This document shows, in pieces, positions 18,340 to 27,251 of a stretch of 36,856 bases of DNA; the stretch's first letter is position 1, and the number at the start of each line of letters is the position of its first letter. Position numbers and translations under genes: made by a program. The stretch is taken from the NCBI GenBank assembly GCA_015487435.1, contig WFPU01000186.1:1-36856 (forward strand), written 5' to 3'. The notes under the pieces are model-generated. The model saw only the letters and a list, made by a program, of their open reading frames with translations. It was not told where the DNA came from and made no database searches. This DNA is from Sulfurimonas sp. Its GTDB lineage: Bacteria > Campylobacterota > Campylobacteria > Campylobacterales > Sulfurimonadaceae.

Positions 18340-20304
18340 CTAACCAAACTCAATAGGATCCATATCTACCTCTGCTAAATCTACCTTTGATATTTTAATA
18401 GCCTTTATCAACTCAGTAGACTTATCAGCTCGAAGTAAGATCTCAAATCTGTATTTATTAGATATCCTCTCAATTGCACACTTCCCATATCCAACTATCT
18501 CTATCTCATTAAAAGATAAAAGTTTATTTTGCATTATCTCCATAGCCTCTCTAGCTTTTGCCCCATTTTTATGTGAAAATAAAACTCGACATAGTTTTTT
18601 ATATGGTGGGTATAATTTTTTTCTGTACTCTTTTTCTTCTTCTAAAAACTCTTCATAATTATCTATATAGGTATTAAAAAAATCTTCATTAAAACTTTGA
18701 ACTAATACTTTTGCACTCTTTTTTCGTCCACTTCGTCCCGCTATTTGTAAAAGTGAAGATAAAGCCTTCTCACGAGAGTTATAATGAGACATATATAACA
18801 TATTGTCCATGCCTAAAACTACAGCTAAAGTTACACCATGATAATCATGCCCTTTTGAAAGCATTTGAGTCCCTATAAGTATATCTGTTTCTTTATCGTT
18901 AAATCTTTTTAATGCTTTTTTTAATTTTGTAGAGGTTGTTATTATATCTCTATCAAATTGCTCTACTTGTGCATCCACAAACTCTTCTTTTATGTTTTTT
19001 ACAGCTTCTGCTGTACCTAGTCTAGAACTTACTAATGAATTGCCAGCACACTTTAAGCATACTTGTGGTATCGCTTGAGTATAGTTACAGTAGTGACATT
19101 TTAAAGCATTTGATTTGTTATGAATACTCATCCCGATGCTACAAAACACACACTCATAATGGTGACCACAATTTTGACAAATCAGATGTTTAAAGTTCGC
19201 ACGAGTTGGGATAAAAACAATTGATTGCTCTTTTTTATCTAAAGTTGTTTTTAAAGAGTTTAAAACGAGCGGGCTTAATCGTTCTGCACTTTTTTCATAT
19301 ATGAACTCCCTATGAGAATTAAAAAAACCACCTTTAAGTCTTACATATGGAAACTTTACAAACGAGCCTAAAGATGGGGTCGCACTACCTAGTACCACAG
19401 CAATATTATGAATTTTACCCATATAAATTGCTAAATCTCGTGCATTGTATCTTGGACGAGATGATGATTTATAGCTATCATCATGCTCTTCATCTACAAC
19501 TATTAAACCTAAATCTTTTATTGGTAAAAACAGAGTTGAACGAGGTCCTGCTACTATTTTTGCCTCTGCACTTCTTATTTTTACTAAAGCCTCTCTTTTT
19601 TGTTTTGGAGTTAGTTTTGAATGGTACATTACCACCTTATCTCCAAAGTGTTTTTGAAGTCTTATTCCCATTTGAGGAGTAAGAGAGATTTCTGGCATTA
19701 AGAGGATACCTCTCTTATTTAAAGCTAAAATATCTTCAAAGTATTTCATATATATCTCTGTTTTACCACTACCTGTATCGCCAAAAAGAAGAGATACTTT
19801 ATGTTGTTTTAAAAATGCAAGGGCATTTTCTTGTTTTTGTGAGAGTTTTAGGCTAGATTCTGAATCAAGTTCAGAATGACGAAGTTGTTCAGAATGACGA
19901 AGTTGTTCAGAGTGACGAAGTTGTTCAGAGTGACGAAGTTGTTCAGAATGACTACCCTCCGTCATTCCTTGCTTGACAAGGAATCTAGTTTCTGAATCAA
20001 GTTCGTTTTGAGAAGAAGATTCATAGGGAGTCATAATCCCAAAAGCATCACCTAGAGAACAGATATAATAAGCAGAGATAAATTTAGCTAATTTTATCTG
20101 TTTAGATGAAAAATAAAATCCACTAATATTTAAAATTTCATTTGTGTCAAATTCTGGCTCTTGGCATGTGCTAATTATAACACCCTTAACCTCTCTGTTT
20201 TTAACTTTTATATCAACTATTGTGCCAGATTTTATTGTGTTTGTAGATTTGTAGGTATACTCATACAAAGGTGAGCTAATAAGAGATATTTTGTAGTAAT
20301 TCAA
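18340..20304 (-). CDS. priA: Primosomal protein N' (PriA helicase) with in-frame repeat insertion
   Basis: Walker A LLFGDTGSGKTEIYM, DEEHDDSYK, zinc cysteines CQNCGHHYECVFCSIGM...CHYCNY...CLKCAG, GTQMLSKGHDY, QIAGRSGR. Confidence 0.96.
   Translation of the reverse strand: MNYYKISLISSPLYEYTYKSTNTIKSGTIVDIKVKNREVKGVIISTCQEPEFDTNEILNISGFYFSSKQIKLAKFISAYYICSLGDAFGIMTPYESSSQNELDSETRFLVKQGMTEGSHSEQLRHSEQLRHSEQLRHSEQLRHSELDSESSLKLSQKQENALAFLKQHKVSLLFGDTGSGKTEIYMKYFEDILALNKRGILLMPEISLTPQMGIRLQKHFGDKVVMYHSKLTPKQKREALVKIRSAEAKIVAGPRSTLFLPIKDLGLIVVDEEHDDSYKSSSRPRYNARDLAIYMGKIHNIAVVLGSATPSLGSFVKFPYVRLKGGFFNSHREFIYEKSAERLSPLVLNSLKTTLDKKEQSIVFIPTRANFKHLICQNCGHHYECVFCSIGMSIHNKSNALKCHYCNYTQAIPQVCLKCAGNSLVSSRLGTAEAVKNIKEEFVDAQVEQFDRDIITTSTKLKKALKRFNDKETDILIGTQMLSKGHDYHGVTLAVVLGMDNMLYMSHYNSREKALSSLLQIAGRSGRKKSAKVLVQSFNEDFFNTYIDNYEEFLEEEKEYRKKLYPPYKKLCRVLFSHKNGAKAREAMEIMQNKLLSFNEIEIVGYGKCAIERISNKYRFEILLRADKSTELIKAIKISKVDLAEVDMDPIEFG
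19853..20005. repeat. Palindromic element plus exact 18-bp tandem array within priA coding sequence
   Basis: ctagattctgaatcaagttcagaatgac; ttcagaRtgac recurs at 19870, 19888, 19906, 19924 and 19942 (18-nt period); then cgtcattccttgcttgacaaggaatctagtttctgaatcaagttc. Confidence 0.93.
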
Positions 20305-20314
20305 ATTAGATTTT

Positions 20315-20764
20315 TTAATCCACTAAAGCATTACAGTCATTTGTATCAGCTACACAATTAAATGTACCATTAACATCGCTATATGTAAAAACTGTAGTAT
20401 CTGTACCAGAATTAAAATTGTATGTTTTAATTGCATAATTATTTATGCTCCAACCACCAGCTCCAGTACTAGCCCTAATCCCATAATTTAGTAATGTCCT
20501 AGTCCCATCTCCTGTAAAAAGCACAGTAGCAGTAGCCCCCGTGCTTAAATTTGGTATATATCCAGAAACTCCTCTCACTAAGCTACTTTGTCTCTCAGTT
20601 ATAATAGCAGAACGGATAGCTGCAACATCAGATTTTGCATTAGCAAGCTCAGCTGAATTTTTTGCACTCGTAAATTTTGGAACAGCAATGGTAGCTAATA
20701 CACCCAATATTATTACTACAAAAAGTAATTCTATCATTGTGAATCCATTTTTATAGTTTTTCAT
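20315..20764 (-). CDS. Type IV pilin/type II pseudopilin-like protein
   Basis: Prepilin motif NGFTMIELLFVVIILGVLATIAVPKFTSAK. Confidence 0.9.
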   Translation of the reverse strand: MKNYKNGFTMIELLFVVIILGVLATIAVPKFTSAKNSAELANAKSDVAAIRSAIITERQSSLVRGVSGYIPNLSTGATATVLFTGDGTRTLLNYGIRASTGAGGWSINNYAIKTYNFNSGTDTTVFTYSDVNGTFNCVADTNDCNALVD

Positions 20765-20889
20765 ATTTTCTTCTTTTGTTGGTGTTTATTTATAAATTAT
20801 TATACCATGTTTTTCATCTAATGAATTTTTTAATTCAATTGATATAATTTAAATTTGGATAGTTAATTTTTTGAAGAGTGGATTATACA

Positions 20890-20910
20890 TTCCCAAGCGG
20901 GAGCTTGGAA
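20890..20910. repeat. Short palindrome between the two pilin genes
   Basis: ttcccaagcgggagcttggaa; arms CCAAGC/GCTTGG. Confidence 0.6.
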
Positions 20911-20936
20911 ACGGGGTGAAAGTCAGTAATAAATAA

Positions 20937-21410
20937 CTAAATTTTAAGCTTATTAGCACCAACTGAAGCATTCCAATCAGTAGCTGACACTGTAGCACTA
21001 TTAGAGTAAAAGAATCTTGGAGCATTACTTTCATTACCATCATAACAAAATATAAAATAATCGTCAGTTGAAGAAGCACTATTCATTGCTGTTGGCGCAC
21101 CACTAACAACTTGTGTACAATTAGTTGCAACTAATGGACTTGTAATACCTGTTGGGAAATCAGTATCAGTAATGGTAATATTGTACGAAGTAGTAGTACT
21201 TGCTAAAGAACCATTATCATCATTCAATAATGATTGACTCCATTTAGAAGCACCAACAGTACGATTTAGCGTACCAACAAAACCTTTGGCTAAACCCTCT
21301 TCAGCACTATCTTTAACTCCAATAAGTTTTGGAACAGCAACAGATGCTAAAATACCTAAGATAACTATAACGAAAATCAATTCAATCATTGTAAAACCAG
21401 CTCTTTTCAT
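20937..21410 (-). CDS. Type IV pilin/type II pseudopilin-like protein
   Basis: Prepilin motif RAGFTMIELIFVIVILGILASVAVPKLIGVKDSAEEG. Confidence 0.9.
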   Translation of the reverse strand: MKRAGFTMIELIFVIVILGILASVAVPKLIGVKDSAEEGLAKGFVGTLNRTVGASKWSQSLLNDDNGSLASTTTSYNITITDTDFPTGITSPLVATNCTQVVSGAPTAMNSASSTDDYFIFCYDGNESNAPRFFYSNSATVSATDWNASVGANKLKI

Positions 21411-21438
21411 AAGAGATCCTTTTGTAAATAAAATATTT

Positions 21439-21454
21439 GGTTACTCTAGTAACC
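21439..21454. promoter_or_regulatory. Inverted repeat upstream of pilin gene, possible operator or leader hairpin
   Basis: GGTTACT-CT-AGTAACC, 7-bp perfect arms, about 28 nt upstream of the pilin start. Confidence 0.35.
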
Positions 21455-21535
21455 TTAGCAACCATTATGCACTCCAGATTATTAAATTAAGCTTAAATAT
21501 GTCTATTTTATCACTATTTTATCAAACTTATAAAG

Positions 21536-21551
21536 TGGAACTACTTTTGCT
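21536..21551 (+). promoter_or_regulatory. Candidate sigma54 (RpoN) promoter for flgB-flgC-fliE
   Basis: TGGAAC-TACTT-TTGCT matches TGGCAC-N5-TTGCW with correct GG-N10-GC spacing, on the flgB strand. Confidence 0.65.
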
Positions 21552-21570
21552 TAATATATTTTATAAATAA

Positions 21571-21722
21571 TAACTGAACTCTCTGAAGAGTTAACTGCTA
21601 GATTCTGGAACAAGTCCAGAATAACGATAGTTTCGTTACTTCAAGCTTGATTTGGTATGACTGGAGTCAGCGTCACCCTAAACTTGATTTAGGGTCTAGT
21701 TTTTATTAATCAGAGACTCATT
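21571..21722. repeat. Palindromic MITE-like element, copy 7, in flgB 5' region
   Basis: aactgaactctctgaagagtta...ctagattctggaacaagtccagaataacg...cgtcaccctaaacttgatttagggtctagtttttattaatcagagactc. Confidence 0.85.
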
Positions 21723-21736
21723 AGTAAAGGAAAATC

Positions 21737-22168
21737 ATGGCTATCTCCGTTTCTCGAACATCTATATTAGCAAAAGAAGCACTAAATTACCGTGCTGCTC
21801 GTGAGAAGATGATAGCATCTAATATTGCAAATGCAGATACCCCTTTTTATAAACCAAGAGATATTCAGTTTAAAGATTATATGATTCAAAAAAAAGCTGA
21901 AATTATGGGTGATCAAAAAGAGAAGTTAGAGCTTGCTACTACTGATGGTGCTCATATTCCGCTGCAAAAAAATAAATCTGATTCTATGCCAACCACTTTC
22001 TTTCGTGATGGTCACATGGCTAGAAATGATGGAAACAGTGTAGATTTAGATGTAGAAACAACTGAGATGAGTAAAAACTCAATTATGTTTAATGCTCTTA
22101 TTCAAGCGATTAAAAAAGATGGTGCGATATTTAAAAGTGTCATCGAAGCATCAAGTAAAGTGAGTTAG
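21737..22168 (+). CDS. flgB: Flagellar basal-body rod protein FlgB
   Basis: ALNYRAAREKMIASNIANADTPFYKPRDIQF; VDLDVETTEMSKNSIMFNALIQ. Confidence 0.95.
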   Translation: MAISVSRTSILAKEALNYRAAREKMIASNIANADTPFYKPRDIQFKDYMIQKKAEIMGDQKEKLELATTDGAHIPLQKNKSDSMPTTFFRDGHMARNDGNSVDLDVETTEMSKNSIMFNALIQAIKKDGAIFKSVIEASSKVS

Positions 22169-22665
22169 TGATGAGTAATTTTTTAAGTTCATTTGATATA
22201 AGCGGTTATGGTTTAAGTGCTCAAAGAGTTCGTGTAAATGTTATCTCTTCAAACATTGCAAATGCACAAACAACTAGGACGGATGAGGGTGGACCTTACA
22301 GACGAAAAGAGGTTGTATTTAAAGCGATAAACTTTAATGATGAATACAACAAAGCAATTAGTGGTACTACAAATAGTGCCAAGTTTCAAGACCCATTAAA
22401 TGAAGGTAGTTTTGGTAAAGTTGTAAATCCTGCTATAATGAGTGTAGTAGTTGATAAAATATCAAGAGATGATCGTGAACCAAAGATGAAATTTGAGCCA
22501 AATCATCCAGATGCAGATGCTAATGGATATGTTGCGTACCCAAATATTAATCCTGTTATCGAAATGGCCGATTTAGTAGAAGCTACTAGAAGTTATCAAG
22601 CAAATGTAGCTGCATTTCAAAGTGCAAAAGATATGGCAAACTCTGCTATATCATTATTACAATAA
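22168..22665 (+). CDS. flgC: Flagellar basal-body rod protein FlgC
   Basis: FDISGYGLSAQRVRVNVISSNIANAQTTRTDEGGPYRRKEVVF; NPVIEMADLVEATRSYQANV. Confidence 0.97.
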   Translation: MMSNFLSSFDISGYGLSAQRVRVNVISSNIANAQTTRTDEGGPYRRKEVVFKAINFNDEYNKAISGTTNSAKFQDPLNEGSFGKVVNPAIMSVVVDKISRDDREPKMKFEPNHPDADANGYVAYPNINPVIEMADLVEATRSYQANVAAFQSAKDMANSAISLLQ

Positions 22666-22680
22666 GAGAGGAGAGTAAAA

Positions 22681-22725
22681 ATGTTTACATTTTGTAACGA
22701 TAAATCTCCTTGGGAAGGAGATTAG
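22681..22725 (+). CDS. Candidate 14-aa leader peptide MFTFCNDKSPWEGD
   Basis: SD-like AGAGGAGAG (22667-22675) at good spacing from ATG at 22681. Stop TAG at 22723-22725, 4 nt before fliE ATG. Confidence 0.4.
   Translation: MFTFCNDKSPWEGD
22703..22723 (+). promoter_or_regulatory. Hairpin sequestering the fliE Shine-Dalgarno
   Basis: AATCTCCTT-GGG-AAGGAGATT, perfect 9-bp stem containing AAGGAG, 6 nt before fliE ATG. Confidence 0.5.
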
Positions 22726-22729
22726 GATT

Positions 22730-23041
22730 ATGCCAAACGATATAAATAATGTAAATGGTCTTTTTGGCTCTTCTACAACAGAACTTTTAAAACAAAATGC
22801 TTCATCTGATAAATCAGGTGGAGCAGCATTTGCTCAACATCTAAAAGGTGCAATCGAAGAGGTTAATAAACTCCAAGTTGATAAAGAAAAAGCAGTAGCA
22901 GATATTGCAACTGGAGAGGTAAAAGACTTACACCAAGCAGCTCTCTCAATTGGAAAAGCTGAAACAAATATGAAGCTAATGCTAGAAATTCGCAATAAAG
23001 CATTAAGTGCTTATAAAGAACTTGGTCGTACACAGTTATAA
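22730..23041 (+). CDS. fliE: Flagellar hook-basal body protein FliE
   Basis: FAQHLKGAIEEVNKLQVDKEKAVADIATGEVKDLHQAALSIGKAETNMKLMLEIRNKALSAYKEL. Confidence 0.96.
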   Translation: MPNDINNVNGLFGSSTTELLKQNASSDKSGGAAFAQHLKGAIEEVNKLQVDKEKAVADIATGEVKDLHQAALSIGKAETNMKLMLEIRNKALSAYKELGRTQL

Positions 23042-23047
23042 CAATTA

Positions 23048-24808
23048 ATGATAAACCCTAACAAAAGCAAAAAAATATTTTTACTTTACACTATTATATC
23101 TATAGGGTTTATAATATTTTTGGGAGTTATGCTCCTTCTTGTTGTTAAGCCACGTAATCTCCCCTCTCTATATTCAAAAGATAGCTCTAAAGCTATGAGG
23201 GGTAACATAATTAGTGCTGATGGTTTTACAATAGCCTCAACTACAAAACTTTATAAAGCGGTTGTAAATACAAAATATATAGACCCATTAAAAAAAGAGT
23301 TATTTATTGAACTTTTTAGCATTTACTCTGGTATGAAATCTAGTGATGTGAAAAAAAAATTATCTAAACGAAATGGGATTGTAGTTTTAAGTTATAACAT
23401 TGATGAAAAACATGCACAATATCTTAAAAAACTATCATATGAGCTTCGTCGTTATAAAGTTTTTCTTTCACTCACTAATCCAATTTCGAAAATAAAATCT
23501 ATCCATGGATTAAGTATACTTGAAAGTGGAGAAAGCAGAGAATACCCTTATGAAAAACTACTAACTCCAATTATAGGTTATACCCACAAAATTGAAGAGG
23601 ATGGCTATACTAAGATTCGTGGGGTAAAAGGTTTAGAGAGACGATTTGAAGATGAATTAAGTTCAAGAGTAGATGCACTAAGTCAGGGCAAAAGAGATGT
23701 AAACGGGTATATCATTTTAAATAAACAAAGTTTTACTAAACAGCAAATAGATGGTTTAGATATAAAACTAAATATACCAGCCGCCCTTCAAGTAAAAGTG
23801 GAACAGATGTTGGACACAATGAAAATAGAGCTAAAAGCTAAAGAGATAATAATAGTTATTATGGATTCTAAAAATGGGAAAGTTTTATCTGCTGCTAGTT
23901 CAAATAGATATCTTCCAAAAAAGATTAGAAAAAAAGATTATCCATCTTTGAACTCTTCAATCATTGAGTATAGTTTTGAACCAGGTAGTGTTATTAAAAC
24001 TATAACTTTTGCATTACTTTTAGATAAAAAACTCATTAACCCTTATGATTTGGTAAATGGGCATAATGGTCGATTTAAAATTGGTCGTAAAGTGATTACT
24101 GATGAGCATGAATTTGACTGGATCTCTGCTGAAAATGTTATAGTACACTCTTCAAATATAGGGATAGCCCAACTTGCACAAAAATTAAATGGGAGTGAGT
24201 TTAATGAAGGTTTAAAAAGTTTCGGTTTGTCTTCTAAATCTACACCAGACCTAATATATGAAAAAAAAGGATCTATCCCTAATTCTACAAAATTAAATAA
24301 TGAAATTTATAAAGCAACAAGCTCCTACGGTTATGGGATGCACTCTAATCTTATGCAACTAATACGTGCATATTCAGTTTTTAACAACCATGGAAAGATG
24401 ACAACTCCACAAATAGTAGATTCATTTATAGATGAGAATAAAAATGAAATAAAAATTAAAAATGATGAGCCAATACAAGTAATAAGCCCAACAACAGCTC
24501 AAAGAGTAAAAAAAATACTTATAAAAACAGTAAATAAGGGGACTGGCGTTAAAGCGATAAGTGAGGGCTTAATAGTTGGTGGAAAAACTGGAACTGCACA
24601 TAAAGTTAAAAAGGGTCGTTATATAAACAAATATAACACTGTTTTTTTAGGTTTTGTAAATGATGCAACTCATAATTACACAATGGGAGTAGTCGTAAAT
24701 GAGCCTAAAAAAAGTCAATTTGCTGCTCAAACAGCTGTCCCCGTTTTTAAAAAAGCTATTGATATTTTAGTAGATAATGGCTATTTAGAGCCAAAGATTA
24801 TCAAGTAG
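23048..24808 (+). CDS. ftsI: Peptidoglycan transpeptidase, FtsI/PBP2-type
   Basis: SxxK motif PGSVIKTITF, SSN motif, KTGT motif (GGKTGTAHKV); N-terminal TM. Confidence 0.93.
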   Translation: MINPNKSKKIFLLYTIISIGFIIFLGVMLLLVVKPRNLPSLYSKDSSKAMRGNIISADGFTIASTTKLYKAVVNTKYIDPLKKELFIELFSIYSGMKSSDVKKKLSKRNGIVVLSYNIDEKHAQYLKKLSYELRRYKVFLSLTNPISKIKSIHGLSILESGESREYPYEKLLTPIIGYTHKIEEDGYTKIRGVKGLERRFEDELSSRVDALSQGKRDVNGYIILNKQSFTKQQIDGLDIKLNIPAALQVKVEQMLDTMKIELKAKEIIIVIMDSKNGKVLSAASSNRYLPKKIRKKDYPSLNSSIIEYSFEPGSVIKTITFALLLDKKLINPYDLVNGHNGRFKIGRKVITDEHEFDWISAENVIVHSSNIGIAQLAQKLNGSEFNEGLKSFGLSSKSTPDLIYEKKGSIPNSTKLNNEIYKATSSYGYGMHSNLMQLIRAYSVFNNHGKMTTPQIVDSFIDENKNEIKIKNDEPIQVISPTTAQRVKKILIKTVNKGTGVKAISEGLIVGGKTGTAHKVKKGRYINKYNTVFLGFVNDATHNYTMGVVVNEPKKSQFAAQTAVPVFKKAIDILVDNGYLEPKIIK

Positions 24809-25606
24809 TCTGGTGTTAGCAACTTTTACTTCGACTAAAATAATTGTATCTTTTAATTTTACATTTTTTATCTGATTGAACTCTCTATCTAAAATCTCAA
24901 TATATAATATCTCTAAATCATCTAAAAAATCTCTCATCTTTTGTATTATATTTTTTGAATTTAACTCACCATTTTTTATCAAGTTTGAAGCAAGATTTAA
25001 GGAGTTTGGAATTAAAAGAGCTTTATTTCTCTGCTCCTTACTAAGATATATATTTCTACTGCTTAGGGCTAATCCATCTACATCACGAACTGTGTTTACA
25101 GCTACAATCTCTACATTCATAAACAATTGTTTTACCATCAACTCTATAAGGTTTAATTGTTGTGCATCTTTTTTTCCAAAATAAGCACGCGAGGGGTTTA
25201 CTATATTTAAAAGTTTATTTACAACTGTTAAAACGCCATTAAAGTGAGATGGTCTAGTAAAGCCCTCTAAAACATAACCTCGAATATTTGGAGATGATAT
25301 ACTAACTTCATCTTCAGAATAAATATCATCAACATGTGGAAAAAATAAAATATCCACACCAGCGAGTTCACAAATCTTTTTATCAGCATCATCTCGTCTA
25401 GGATATTTGTCTAAATCCTCATCTGCACTAAATTGTGTAGGGTTTACAAATATACTTACTACTATAAAGTCATTCTCTTTTTTAGCTTCTCTAATTAGTG
25501 TTAAATGACCCTCATGCAAAGCTCCCATTGTTGGAATAAAACCTATTGTTTTATCTATAGTTTTTAAATAATTTTTTAATTTTATTGGATTTGATATAAT
25601 CTTCAT
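24785..25606 (-). CDS. panC: Pantothenate synthetase
   Basis: TIGFIPTMGALHEGHLTLIREAK, VSIFVNPTQF, YFGKKDAQQL, SSRNIYLS. Start set at MKIISNPIKL (25606), not the track's 25675. Confidence 0.95.
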   Translation of the reverse strand: MKIISNPIKLKNYLKTIDKTIGFIPTMGALHEGHLTLIREAKKENDFIVVSIFVNPTQFSADEDLDKYPRRDDADKKICELAGVDILFFPHVDDIYSEDEVSISSPNIRGYVLEGFTRPSHFNGVLTVVNKLLNIVNPSRAYFGKKDAQQLNLIELMVKQLFMNVEIVAVNTVRDVDGLALSSRNIYLSKEQRNKALLIPNSLNLASNLIKNGELNSKNIIQKMRDFLDDLEILYIEILDREFNQIKNVKLKDTIILVEVKVANTRLLDNLWL

Positions 25607-25650
25607 TTTAAGCCTAAATTTTATATAATCGCAATTATACAATATACTTA

Positions 25651-25684
25651 CTTCGTCATTCTGAACTTGATTCAAAATGGTGAT
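25651..25684. repeat. Partial/decayed palindromic element arm between panC and prfB
   Basis: cttcgtcattctgaacttgattcaaaatggtgat. Confidence 0.65.
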
Positions 25685-25698
25685 AATCTGGAAACATT

Positions 25699-26796
25699 AT
25701 GGATAACTACGAATATACAGAACTTTTAAAAACTTTATCAATCAGAATGGAAAATATTACTGGAGTTGTTGAACCAGATAAATTACAAATCAGATTAGAT
25801 GAGATAACTGCTCTTGAAAATGATCAAAATTTTTGGAACGATACAAAAAATGCAGCAGTTGTTCAAAAGGAAAAAACACAATTAGAGAGAAAATTAAACA
25901 AATACTCTATCGCAAAAACAACTATAGAAGATGCTAAAGAACTTTTTGAGATGGCTAAAGAGGAAAATGATGATGAATCAATTGAAGCTTTATATAATGA
26001 ATCATCAAACTTGGCTGCCAATATTCAAAAGATGGAGCTTGAAGTCTTACTAAATGGAGAGACAGATGTGAACAATGCTATCCTTTCTATCCATCCAGGT
26101 GCTGGCGGTACTGAGAGTCAAGATTGGGCTCAAATGCTTCTTAGAATGTATAAAAGATGGGCTGAGAGACGAAATTTTAGTGTAGAGGTGCTAGATTATC
26201 AAATTGGGGATGAAGCTGGGATAAAAGATGCCTCTATATTAATAAAAGGTGAAAATGCTTATGGTTATTTAAAAGTTGAAAATGGAATTCATAGACTTGT
26301 AAGAATTTCACCATTTGACTCAAATGCAAAACGGCACACCTCTTTTTGTTCTGTTATGGTCTCTCCTGAGATTGATGATAATATTGATATTGTAATAGAG
26401 GATAAAGATATTCGAGTGGATACATATAGAGCTAGTGGTGCTGGTGGGCAACATGTAAATAAAACAGAATCCGCAGTTAGATTAACTCACATAGAAACAA
26501 ATGTTGTAGTTCAATGTCAAAATGGAAGAAGTCAACATAAAAATAAAGATACTGCTATGAAAATGTTAAAATCTCGTCTTTATGAGCTTGAACTTGAAGA
26601 AAAAAAAGCTAAAGAGGATGGAGTTGCAAAAAGTGAGATAGGATGGGGACATCAAATTCGCTCATATGTAATGCAACCCTATCAACAAGTAAAAGATACT
26701 CGCTCAAACATCCCATACTCTAATATTTCAGGGATACTCGATGGAGATATAGATGAGATAATAGAGGGTGTACTTATAGCTATGAATAAGGTGTAG
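25699..26796 (+). CDS. prfB: Peptide chain release factor 2
   Basis: [48 protein letters not shown]. Uninterrupted frame. Confidence 0.96.
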   Translation: MDNYEYTELLKTLSIRMENITGVVEPDKLQIRLDEITALENDQNFWNDTKNAAVVQKEKTQLERKLNKYSIAKTTIEDAKELFEMAKEENDDESIEALYNESSNLAANIQKMELEVLLNGETDVNNAILSIHPGAGGTESQDWAQMLLRMYKRWAERRNFSVEVLDYQIGDEAGIKDASILIKGENAYGYLKVENGIHRLVRISPFDSNAKRHTSFCSVMVSPEIDDNIDIVIEDKDIRVDTYRASGAGGQHVNKTESAVRLTHIETNVVVQCQNGRSQHKNKDTAMKMLKSRLYELELEEKKAKEDGVAKSEIGWGHQIRSYVMQPYQQVKDTRSNIPYSNISGILDGDIDEIIEGVLIAMNKV

Positions 26797-26826
26797 GCGC
26801 CCTTGGGCTTTACTAATTCATCTGAT

Positions 26827-26877
26827 GATTCGTCATCCTGAACTTGATTCGTCATCCTGAACTTGATTCAGGATCTA
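26827..26877. repeat. Palindromic element with two-unit tandem arm duplication
   Basis: gattcgtcatcctgaactt x2 (19-bp unit) then gattcaggatcta. Confidence 0.85.
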
Positions 26878-27201
26878 ATCCCTCTTTTTCACAAAACTAT
26901 ACCCTAAAAACCCAATTCCAAGAACCATAGCTAAAATTAGTACATAACGCATCTGCTTGGCTTGAGTATCTCTATATGATTTCATTATTGGGGTATGGAA
27001 TGGTTTATTCGCTTTTGATACACTAGATGATTCACCAGCCATTCTAATCTCCATTCTTGCTATATTTGCTGCTGCTATCTCATTTTGCGACAATCCCTCT
27101 TTTGGAGTGTTCCAAAAATACATAACAAATCCAATAAGCAACATAAATGAGCCTACCACCCTAAATATTACTATCTGATATCTATTAAAAAATTCTTTCA
27201 T
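26875..27201 (-). CDS. Small two-TM hypothetical protein
   Basis: IVIFRVVGSFMLLIGFVMYFW and YVLILAMVLGIGFLGYSFV helices; stop codon lies in the adjacent repeat. Confidence 0.7.
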   Translation of the reverse strand: MKEFFNRYQIVIFRVVGSFMLLIGFVMYFWNTPKEGLSQNEIAAANIARMEIRMAGESSSVSKANKPFHTPIMKSYRDTQAKQMRYVLILAMVLGIGFLGYSFVKKRD

Positions 27202-27251
27202 AATTCTCTTTTCTTACTTTTCTATAATATTAATTATGTCAAAATCATAAT

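Noticed and set aside
18189-20005. Tandem 18-bp arrays as a possible CRISPR array
   Set aside because: Units are contiguous with no unique spacers, far too short, and no cas genes are present. They derive from the palindromic element arm.
20849-21079. Minus-strand ORF TFTPFPSSRLGMYNPLFKKL
   Set aside because: It is an out-of-frame read of the pilin gene plus the CCAAGC palindrome; repeat-derived, not a gene.
25607-25675. panC N-terminal extension MNQVQNDEVSILYNCDYIKFRLK in the ORF track
   Set aside because: The extension is read from a decayed repeat arm; conserved PanC sequence starts at MKIISNPIKL (25606).
25699-26796. Programmed frameshift in prfB
   Set aside because: The RF2 frame is continuous from start to stop; no in-frame UGA or CUUUGA site near codon 25.
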